A stretch of 64,000 nucleotides of DNA from Catenuloplanes niger (GTDB lineage Bacteria; Actinomycetota; Actinomycetes; Mycobacteriales; Micromonosporaceae). Both the position numbers and the translations under genes were made by a program. This document shows, piece after piece, positions 29,486 to 36,591 of the stretch. The notes beneath the pieces are model-generated. The model searched no databases. It worked only from the letters and a program-made list of their open reading frames with translations, and was not told the origin of the DNA. Position 1 is the stretch's first letter; the number at the start of each line of letters is the position of its first letter. The stretch spans positions 6,953,001-7,017,000 of the forward strand of contig NZ_JAVDYC010000001.1 in NCBI RefSeq assembly GCF_031458255.1, given 5' to 3'.

Positions 29486-32422
29486 ATGACGGCTCGGCTC
29501 GCACTCGCGATCGCCGCGCTGATCGGTGCGGTGTTCGCGCTGGTGGCTACCCCGGCGCAGGCCGTGCCGGCGGCCACCGGCAAGTACTACGTGGTCGGCG
29601 CCCCGGTGAACGGCCAGCGCGAATACCTGTACGCGATCGCGCTGAAGACGCTCGGCGACGGCAACCGGTTCCGGGAGATCGTCGAGCTGAACGTCGGCCG
29701 TACCCAGCCGGACGGCGGCGCGCTCGACAGCGGCGGCGAGATCAAGCCCGGGTGGATCCTGGTGCTGCCGGAGGACGCGGCCGGTGACGGCGTCAAGGAC
29801 GGCCCACTGCCCGTCGTCGCGCCGGTCGCCGCCCCGTCCCAGGCGGCGAGCCCGCCGCCGCGGGCCGCCCCGGAATCGACGGCCGCCACCAGCGTCGCGA
29901 TCCTCTGGTTCATCGGTTTCGTCCTGATGCTGATGCTGGTCGCTGCCATGATCAATATCCTGCACAGCGGTGCGCGGGCCGCCGCGACGGCCGGTGCCCG
30001 CAACCGGTCCCGGACCGCCACCGGCGCCGGCGACCCACCGCTGCCGCCCGGCCCGCCCGGCACCACGGCCGCACCGGCCGCGCCGGAGGCACCGGCGGAG
30101 CGGTCCGACGCCGGCCTGGGCCTGGTCGCCTCCGCCGCCGACACCCGCCCGCCCGCGGATCAGCGCGAGGTCTGGGGGCCGCCCGGCGCGGACGCGGGCC
30201 GCCCCGCACCGGGCACGTCCACCCGGACGGCCCCGAGGCGGACCACCGACCCAGGCGACCAGATCGACCCCGACCAGGGGGTACGCCTCCCGCTCCCGCC
30301 CCGCGACGGCTCCGACCCGGACGGCGAGGACGAACTGCCGACCGTCGAGACGACCCGGCCCGCGCCCGGCACCGCTGGGTCCGCGCCCGCTCGGTCGTCG
30401 CCCGGCACCGCCCGGTCCGCGTCCGGTACCGCCGCGTCCGGCACCGCGGCGTCGGGGCCGGCCCGTTCCGGAGCGGCGGCGGCCACCGATTCCACTCCGC
30501 CGCGTTCCGCGCACCCGGCCGGCACGTCACCCACCGCCGCGGCGCCGCCGTCCCGCCCGGCCGACCCGGGCTCGTCCCGGCCGGCCGCCGCCGAACCGGC
30601 GGCGCCGGGGCAGCCACGAGCGGCGGAGCCGGCGCTGTCCTGGCCGGCGGCCACCGCTCCGGCCGCCTCGGTCACGGCGCCGCCGTCGCGTCCCGCGGAC
30701 CCGGCCCCGCCCGGTTCCGCCGTCCCCACGCCGACTGCCTCCGCCGCCGGCGCACCGGCCGTGCAGCCGCCGTCGCGAACGGCGGAGCCGGCCACCTCGG
30801 TCACGGCACCGCCTTCCCGTCCCGCCGATCCGGTTCCGCCCTGGTCGGCCGCCTCCGGCGCGGGGGCGTCGGCGCAGCCGGGTGCGGCGCAGCCGGCCTC
30901 CTCCTGGCGGGCGGGCGCTGATCCGGCCGGCTCGGCCGCGACGCCGCCGTCGCGTCCCGCGGACCCGGTCTCGCCCTGGTCGGCCGCCTCCGGTGCGACG
31001 CCGCCGGCGCGTGCCGCGGATTCGGTCTCGCCCTGGTCGGCCGCCTCCGGTGCGACGCCGCCGGCGCGTGCCGCGGATTCGGTCTCGCCCTTGTCGGCCG
31101 CCTCCGGTGCAGCGACCCCGTCGCGTCCCGCGGACCCGGTCTCGCCCTTGTCGGCCGCCACCGGCCGCACGGCACCGTCACGTCCGGCCGACCCGGCCGA
31201 CCCGGTCACCGCGCGGCCGGCCGCGTCCGGTGTGGACACGCCCGCCACGGCCGCGCCGTCCCGGCCGGCCGATCCGGTGTCACCGTGGTCCGCCACCGGC
31301 GCGGCCGCACCGGCGCGCCCCGCGGACCCGGCGCCCGCGTGGGGCGCCAGCTCCCGGGCGGACGCGGAGGCTCAGCCGTCCGCGTGGGGCGCCAGCTCCC
31401 GATCGGACGCGCCGGCTCCGGAGCCCGCATGGGGCGCCGGTTCTCGTTCGGACGCGGAGGCTCAGCCGCCCGGGTGGGGCGCCGGGTCCCGTCCGGACGC
31501 GCCGGCGTCGCCGCGCTCCGCGGACCCGGTGCCGCCCTGGTCCGCCGGTGCCGGGGCGGCGTCGTCGTCGCGTCCCGCGGCGGCGGTCGCCGAACGGCCG
31601 GCCGCACCGTTCGCGCGCGGCGACGGGGGAGCAGCGGGCGTGCCGGCGGAACCCGCCGGCGTCCCGGAGCCCGCGACCCAGCCGTGGCGGAGCCCGGTGC
31701 TCACGGCCGCCTCCACCGCCGCGCCGGCCGCCGGGCCGGGCGGGCGCACGATGGTCGACGTACCGCTGCCCGGCGACCCGTTCGAGGAGCAGATCACCGC
31801 GGCCTCCACCCGGGCGGCGGCCGCGCCGAAGCCGGCGCGCGCGTCCGGTGGCCGCCGGCCCACCGGCCCGCGGCCACCGCTGCCCGACCCGGACGACCCG
31901 GACCCGGTGCTGCGGGAGACCGTGCTCGCGGACGAGGGACCGGTCGGTGTGCACCTCGCCGGCCTGTCCGTGGTCCGGGACAACCCAGCCTACGGCTGGC
32001 TGGCCGAGGACGACACGCCGATGCGGGGAGCCGTACCGCTGGTGATCGGCCGCCGCAACGACTGGTGGCTGCACGTGGACCTGGTCCGTACCCCGGACTG
32101 TCTGGCACTGGCGGGCGCGTCCGACGCGGTCCGGCGGCAGGCCGCGGTCTTCGCCCGGCGGCTGCAGACCACCGGCGTCGGCGTCTTCGCGGTCGGCGAC
32201 GCACTGGGCGAGGAGTCCGTCCCCGGCCTGGTGATCCTCGACCGGGTCCCGGACCTCCCGGCCCCCGGCGCGCCGCTGCCCTCCCCGCGCGTGGTGTTCT
32301 GCGCGGGCACGGACGCGACCGCACCCGCGGTTCGCACGCTCGCCGCCGCGACCGCCGGCCGGATCATCCCGGTCCTGCTCGGCGCGGGCGCGTCCGCGGC
32401 CTGGACGATCCGCGTCCACTGA
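29486..32422 (+). CDS. Secreted/anchored LysM-like protein with Ala/Pro/Ser repeats and paralogous C-terminal domain
   Basis: The 978-residue product has a signal peptide (about 1-26) and a LysM-like module (about 33-103) starting KYYVVG and ending GWILVLPEDAAGDGV. A transmembrane helix (about 136-159) follows, then some 650 residues of Ala/Pro/Ser/Thr-rich repeats, and a compact C-terminal domain (about 815-978). The ATG at 29486 is supported by GGGAGG six bases upstream. The LysM-like module is shared with the two mycosin homologues of this locus. The C-terminal domain is clearly paralogous to that of the 34090-36591 product (shared VxVGRRxxWxLHVDLxRTPD core). The module would bind peptidoglycan outside. 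The C-terminal domain has no function I recognise, and a link with EccE is possible but unproven. It is one of the promoter-motif genes. Confidence 0.82.
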   Translation: MTARLALAIAALIGAVFALVATPAQAVPAATGKYYVVGAPVNGQREYLYAIALKTLGDGNRFREIVELNVGRTQPDGGALDSGGEIKPGWILVLPEDAAGDGVKDGPLPVVAPVAAPSQAASPPPRAAPESTAATSVAILWFIGFVLMLMLVAAMINILHSGARAAATAGARNRSRTATGAGDPPLPPGPPGTTAAPAAPEAPAERSDAGLGLVASAADTRPPADQREVWGPPGADAGRPAPGTSTRTAPRRTTDPGDQIDPDQGVRLPLPPRDGSDPDGEDELPTVETTRPAPGTAGSAPARSSPGTARSASGTAASGTAASGPARSGAAAATDSTPPRSAHPAGTSPTAAAPPSRPADPGSSRPAAAEPAAPGQPRAAEPALSWPAATAPAASVTAPPSRPADPAPPGSAVPTPTASAAGAPAVQPPSRTAEPATSVTAPPSRPADPVPPWSAASGAGASAQPGAAQPASSWRAGADPAGSAATPPSRPADPVSPWSAASGATPPARAADSVSPWSAASGATPPARAADSVSPLSAASGAATPSRPADPVSPLSAATGRTAPSRPADPADPVTARPAASGVDTPATAAPSRPADPVSPWSATGAAAPARPADPAPAWGASSRADAEAQPSAWGASSRSDAPAPEPAWGAGSRSDAEAQPPGWGAGSRPDAPASPRSADPVPPWSAGAGAASSSRPAAAVAERPAAPFARGDGGAAGVPAEPAGVPEPATQPWRSPVLTAASTAAPAAGPGGRTMVDVPLPGDPFEEQITAASTRAAAAPKPARASGGRRPTGPRPPLPDPDDPDPVLRETVLADEGPVGVHLAGLSVVRDNPAYGWLAEDDTPMRGAVPLVIGRRNDWWLHVDLVRTPDCLALAGASDAVRRQAAVFARRLQTTGVGVFAVGDALGEESVPGLVILDRVPDLPAPGAPLPSPRVVFCAGTDATAPAVRTLAAATAGRIIPVLLGAGASAAWTIRVH
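30955..31500 (+). repeat. Imperfect Pro/Ala/Ser/Trp repeats in the LysM-like protein
   Basis: Tandem units of about 17 residues, PARAADSVSPWSAASGA-like (30955-31190), are followed by units of about 18 residues, WGASSRSDAEAQP-like (about 31337-31500). Some neighbouring 51-bp copies are almost identical in DNA, which points to recent expansion. Confidence 0.75.
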
Positions 32423-32443
32423 CCGTCCGGTGCGCCGCCGGTC

Positions 32444-33796
32444 TCAGCGGTGTCGGCGGCGGAACAGCCGGAGGGGGAGCTGACAGACGACCGCGAAGAG
32501 CGCCAGCCCGGTGACGGCCAGCGCGACCTGGGCGACCGCGGGAAAGCCGCGGGGCGCCGGGGCGGCCGGTGGCGCCGGTTGCGCGATGGCGGCGGCGTGC
32601 ACGGCCGCGGCCGGGTTGACGAAGCCGCGGCCGGTGACCGGGTCCGGTGCGGCGGCGCCGTCCGCGGTGTCCAGCACGAGCTGGACGGCCTCGGCGGCGG
32701 ACAGGTCCGGCGCGGCGGCGCGGACCAGCGCCAGCAGCCCGGCGGCGAACGCGGCCGCGTAGTCCGATCCGGAACCCTGCAACGCGGGCCGGCCCGCCGT
32801 GCCGATGCTGGTCACGCCCACACCGGGCGCGACCACGTCCACGGCACCGGCCGGGTGCGACTCCGCCGGCGTGCCGTCCGCGCCCACCCCACCGACGCGC
32901 AGCAGGCCCGGCCGAGAACGCTGACCGGGCCGGTCCGTGGCCGGCACCACCACCGCCGCGCCGGCCGCCACGGCCTCGTCGACGGCCGCGGCGACGTCGC
33001 CGGCGACGGTGTCCACCGGGACGGTCAGTGCGATCACGCCGGCCCCGGCCTCGGCCGCGAGCCGGACCGCGTCCGCCGCGTCGCGCGGGTCGGCGCGGCC
33101 GTCCGCGGCGACCGGTACACGTACCGGCAGGATCATCGCCTCCGGCGCCATTCCGCTGAAGCCGTTCGCGCGGTCCGCGCGGGCGGCCACCACACCGGCC
33201 ATCGCGGTGCCGTGCCCGGTGCAGTCCACGACCGGCGTGCCGCCGTTCCCGCTGCTCGCGCCGGCCCGGACGCGCCCGGCCAGGGCCGGTGCGGTGGCGT
33301 CCACGCCGGTGTCGACGACCGCGACCGTGCTGCCCGCGCCCCGGCCGCGCGTCCACGCGCCGGGCAGGTCGAAGCGCAGCTGGGCCCAGGGCAGACCGGC
33401 CGGCGCGGCCCGGTCCGGCCCCCGCTCGGGGCACGATTCCGCGGACGCGCCCGGGTTCGGCGCGGGCTCGGGCAGCAGACCCCGCTCGACACCGGTCCCG
33501 GCGGCGTCCCAGGGCAGCACGATGATCCATCCGGCGCGCAGCCGGTCCGGGTCGCTCATCGCGGTGCCGTCGGCCTGCGGTCGCCCGCTGTTGAGCGCGA
33601 TCAGCTCCCGGGTCCGTGCCGGGTCGCCGAGCAGCGCGGCGGCGATCTCGGTGAGCGTCTCCGGGTCGCCGTCCGCGGTGATGGTCACCACGTGGTACTT
33701 CCGGTACTCCGGCGCCGCCACCGCGGGCGTGGCCGCGAACAGCACCAGGAACAGCAGGAACACGGTCGGCCAGCGGTGCGCCGAGCGGTGAGCCAC
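32444..33796 (-). CDS. mycP: Mycosin (MycP) homologue, predicted inactive (Ser to Asp)
   Basis: This is a subtilisin-family mycosin of 450 residues: signal peptide (about 1-28), LysM-like module (33-105), S8 domain (about 135-400) and C-terminal membrane anchor (421-441). The GTG at 33796 has AGGAGG (33802-33807) five bases upstream. Asp162 (VVDTGVD) and His195 (DCTGHGTAMAG) are intact. Where mycosins read GTS the sequence reads GSD (343-345), so the nucleophile is Asp345. The oxyanion-hole AAGN is PATD (285-288). It is therefore probably a pseudoprotease. In mycobacteria MycP stabilises the ESX membrane complex even without protease activity, which fits retention of the fold. An insertion between modules is short compared with its paralogue at 38841. 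It converges on the LysM-like gene with a 21-bp gap. Confidence 0.88.
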   Translation of the reverse strand: MAHRSAHRWPTVFLLFLVLFAATPAVAAPEYRKYHVVTITADGDPETLTEIAAALLGDPARTRELIALNSGRPQADGTAMSDPDRLRAGWIIVLPWDAAGTGVERGLLPEPAPNPGASAESCPERGPDRAAPAGLPWAQLRFDLPGAWTRGRGAGSTVAVVDTGVDATAPALAGRVRAGASSGNGGTPVVDCTGHGTAMAGVVAARADRANGFSGMAPEAMILPVRVPVAADGRADPRDAADAVRLAAEAGAGVIALTVPVDTVAGDVAAAVDEAVAAGAAVVVPATDRPGQRSRPGLLRVGGVGADGTPAESHPAGAVDVVAPGVGVTSIGTAGRPALQGSGSDYAAAFAAGLLALVRAAAPDLSAAEAVQLVLDTADGAAAPDPVTGRGFVNPAAAVHAAAIAQPAPPAAPAPRGFPAVAQVALAVTGLALFAVVCQLPLRLFRRRHR

Positions 33797-33837
33797 GACA
33801 ACCTCCTGTTCGCACCCGGTCCGCCCGGCACCACATC

Positions 33838-33855
33838 GCCGGGAGCGCTCCCGGC
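33838..33855. promoter_or_regulatory. 18-bp perfect palindrome in divergent promoter region
   Basis: GCCGGGAGCGCTCCCGGC lies 42 bp upstream of the mycosin start on the minus strand, in the region shared with the divergent plus-strand genes. It could be an operator. No TGAACC-N16 promoter is found here. Its GC content makes chance occurrence possible. Confidence 0.35.
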
Positions 33856-33922
33856 AACGGTAGGTCACCCTGGGCATGCGGTACGAGCCGTCCGCCCCGG
33901 GCGCGGTTCCGGGCCGGACATC

Positions 33923-34093
33923 ATGGAGACTGTGCCCGCGACCCCGAGGGAAGAATCCGCCGACGCCGACCGGTCCTCGGCAACGTGCGGCGGGGGTCGC
34001 GGCGCCGACATCGCAAAGTACTACATGAAGGGCGAACCGGTCGACGGCCCGGTGGATCGCCCGAGCCGGCCGTGCCGCCCGGAGGCGAAATGA
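33923..34093 (+). CDS. Possible 56-residue mini-ORF, remnant of a LysM-like leader
   Basis: The ATG at 33923 opens a 56-residue frame whose stop overlaps the next start (ATGA at 34090-34093), a classic coupling arrangement. The second half reads DIAKYYMKGEPVDGP, closely like KYYVVGAPVNGQ at the start of the LysM-like module in the 978-residue paralogue. The product of the next gene lacks that module. The frame may be a coupled leader peptide or a decayed fragment of the lost 5' end. No clear ribosome binding site precedes the ATG. Confidence 0.4.
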   Translation: METVPATPREESADADRSSATCGGGRGADIAKYYMKGEPVDGPVDRPSRPCRPEAK

Positions 34094-36591
34094 GCGACAT
34101 CACATGGGTACGACTGAGCGCGCTGCTCCTCGCCGCGGTGCTGCTCATGCTCGCGCTGGAGATCATCCGTGGCGGACGGAACCGGTCCCGGTCCCGCGCC
34201 GGCGGCTCCACCGCCCGTAACCGGACGCCCCGGCGCTCCCGGGGCCGCGCCTCGGCTCCGTCCGGCGACGACATCGACGACCCGACCGTACCCGCGTCGA
34301 TGCCGGTCCGGCCCCCGGTCGCGGACCCCTCGCCGACGTTCGCGCCCACGGTGCCGGCCGAGTTCACGGCCGCGCCCGCCGAGGCGCGGATGACCTGGAC
34401 GGACCCGGCCGACCGCGTCCCGCCCCCACCCCCGGCCACGGGCCCGACGTCCGGCCGGCCGGACGGTACACCGGCGGTCCCGCGGTCGCGATGGCAGGCG
34501 CAGCCCAGCACGTGGGTCGACGCGCCGCCCCCCGACGCGGATCCCCGCCCACAGACCTGGACGGAGCCACCGAGCTGGTCCTCCGGCGCCCTGCCCGCAG
34601 CGGCGGCACCGGCGCCACCCGAGCGTCCGTTCCCGGGAGCGCCCGGGCGCGCGGTTCCGGGAGCGCCCGGGCATGCTGCTTTCGGAACGCCCGGGCGTGC
34701 GTCCGAGGCCGCGCCCCGGGGTTCGGTTCCGGCCCAGCGTCCCGGTGTTCCGGCCGGTGAGCGGCCACCGTCGGCCGCCGGGGCTGCGGATCGGCCGGTA
34801 TCGGCCCGATGGCCGGACGACTCCGCCGGTCACCGCACCGCGCACACGTCGCCGCTCGGCCACGCAGCCCGGGCAACCGATGTCCCGCCACCCACCCGGG
34901 ACCGCGAGGCGCCGGTGAGGTCGCTGACCGATCCGGACCGCGATCGTGAGGCGTCCGTGTGGTCGCTCGCCGATTCCGGCCGGGATCGCGAGGCGCCGGT
35001 GAGGTCGCTGAGTGATCCGGACCGCGATCGTGAGGCATCCGTGTGGTCGCTCGCCGATTCCGACCGGGATCGCGAGGCGCCGGTCAAATCGCTGAGCGAT
35101 CCGGACCGGGATCGTGAGGCGCCGGTGAAGTCGTTGAACGACCCGGACCGGGATCGTGAGGCGCCGGTGAAGTCACTGGGCGATCCGGACCGGGGCCCTG
35201 AGGCGCCGGTGAAGTCGCTGGGCGATCCGGATCGGGATCGTGAGGTGCCCGCGTGGTCGCTCGCCGATTCCGGCCGGGATCGTGAGGCGCCGGTCAAGTC
35301 GTTGGGTGATCCGGATCGGGATCGTGAGGCGCCCGTGAAGTCACTGGGCGATCCGGATCGTGAGGCGCCGATCAAGGTGCTGGCCGATTCGGACACGCCG
35401 GTGCGGGGACCGGATGACCGCGGCCATGACGACCGCACGGCGGCTGGTTCGCTGCCATCGGGGGAGTCCGGTCGCGCGCCGGACCTGTCGCATCCGGTGG
35501 TGAGCGTCCCGCACGTCGACGTTCCCGGTCCCGGCGACGCTCCGGTTCGCCTCGGCGGCAGCGGCCTGATCATCGGGATCAGCGCGGGAAGCCGCCCGCT
35601 GTCCCGGCCCGCCGAGGTCGCGGCGCCAGGGGCAGCCGGCCCCGCGCCTGCCGGGGCCTCGCCTGCCGGCGGCGCGTCGACGGCAGCAGCGTCGACGGGA
35701 GCAGCGTCGACGGCAGCAGCGCCGACTGGTACTACGCCGACGGCAGCGGCCCCGACCGGTACCGCACCGACGGCAGCGGCCCCGACTGGCATTACGCCGA
35801 CGGCCGCGCCAGCGACCGTCGGAACACCGGCGGGACCAGTGCCGGCGGTGCCGGCCGGGCCGGCACGGGCCGCCGGTGTGCCGAGCCCGGCGGGGGAGCC
35901 GGCGATCGAGGTCGCTTCGTCGGCCGGTCCGGTCGCGCGGCCGGTTCTGCCCGGCCCCGGTCCCGGTGATGTGGCCGCGTCTGCCGCTGCGGTGGCGCCG
36001 CCGGCGCGGCCCGGTTCCGGCGACGTGGCCGCGTGGGCCGGCCCGGCGGCGCGGCCGGTGCTGCCCGGTCCCGGCGACGAGAGCCCCGAGGTGGTGGAGA
36101 CGCTGGACACGCCGCTCGGCCCGGTCGTGGTGCGGTTGTTCGGGGTCGCGTCCGGCGCGGTGCCGGCCTACGCCTGGCTGGCCGACGGTGAGGAGCCGCC
36201 GCCGGCCACGGTGCCGGTGGTGGTCGGGCGCCGGGGGGCGTGGCGGCTGCACGTGGATCTCGCGCGTACCCCCGACGTCCTGACGATCGTCGGCCCGGTG
36301 GACGGCGCGCGGCGCCAGGCGGCGGCGCTGATCGACGGCCTGGACGAGGCCGGCGTGGGGGTGGCCGTGGTCCGGGACGCGATGGGCGGCGTGCCGGTGC
36401 CCGGTGCCCGCAGGCTCAGCCGGTTCCCGGCACCGCCCGCGCCGGGCCGGGTGCTGGAGTCGACGTTCGTGGTGCTGAGCACGGACGCGCCGCCCGAGGC
36501 GCGGTATCTGGCCGCTGCCACGGACGGGCACGCCGTACCGGTGATCATGGGTGAGGTGCCGGGCGGGCGCTGGTCGATTCAGCTGCGCTGA
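34090..36591 (+). CDS. Membrane-anchored repeat protein, paralogue of the LysM-like protein
   Basis: This 833-residue protein has one N-terminal transmembrane helix (about 7-27) and a long Pro/Ala/Asp-rich linker with eleven 14-residue repeats (about 271-425) and Thr/Ala repeats (about 535-580). Its C-terminal domain (about 670-833) is paralogous to that of the 29486-32422 product. The ATG at 34090 has GGAGG (34081-34085) four bases upstream. The LysM-like module present in the paralogue is missing, apart from a possible trace in the preceding mini-ORF. Function is unknown. The TM-linker-globular layout suggests a surface or membrane-complex component of the ESX system. Its stop overlaps the convergent gene by 13 bp. 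Confidence 0.82.
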   Translation: MSDITWVRLSALLLAAVLLMLALEIIRGGRNRSRSRAGGSTARNRTPRRSRGRASAPSGDDIDDPTVPASMPVRPPVADPSPTFAPTVPAEFTAAPAEARMTWTDPADRVPPPPPATGPTSGRPDGTPAVPRSRWQAQPSTWVDAPPPDADPRPQTWTEPPSWSSGALPAAAAPAPPERPFPGAPGRAVPGAPGHAAFGTPGRASEAAPRGSVPAQRPGVPAGERPPSAAGAADRPVSARWPDDSAGHRTAHTSPLGHAARATDVPPPTRDREAPVRSLTDPDRDREASVWSLADSGRDREAPVRSLSDPDRDREASVWSLADSDRDREAPVKSLSDPDRDREAPVKSLNDPDRDREAPVKSLGDPDRGPEAPVKSLGDPDRDREVPAWSLADSGRDREAPVKSLGDPDRDREAPVKSLGDPDREAPIKVLADSDTPVRGPDDRGHDDRTAAGSLPSGESGRAPDLSHPVVSVPHVDVPGPGDAPVRLGGSGLIIGISAGSRPLSRPAEVAAPGAAGPAPAGASPAGGASTAAASTGAASTAAAPTGTTPTAAAPTGTAPTAAAPTGITPTAAPATVGTPAGPVPAVPAGPARAAGVPSPAGEPAIEVASSAGPVARPVLPGPGPGDVAASAAAVAPPARPGSGDVAAWAGPAARPVLPGPGDESPEVVETLDTPLGPVVVRLFGVASGAVPAYAWLADGEEPPPATVPVVVGRRGAWRLHVDLARTPDVLTIVGPVDGARRQAAALIDGLDEAGVGVAVVRDAMGGVPVPGARRLSRFPAPPAPGRVLESTFVVLSTDAPPEARYLAAATDGHAVPVIMGEVPGGRWSIQLR
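34900..35385 (+). repeat. Eleven 42-bp (14-residue) tandem repeats
   Basis: Units of 42 bp encode two alternating versions, DREAPVKSLGDPDR and DREASVWSLADSGR, ending in a partial twelfth unit. Neighbouring copies are nearly identical at the DNA level, so copy number is likely to vary between strains. Confidence 0.92.

Noticed and set aside
8470..35385. CRISPR arrays at the regular repeats (8470-8860, 34900-35385)
   Set aside because: Units are contiguous in-frame coding repeats without spacers, and no cas genes are present.
34090..36591. Calling the TM/repeat protein EccE
   Set aside because: EccE has two N-terminal TM helices and no such repeats; only the general layout and context agree.
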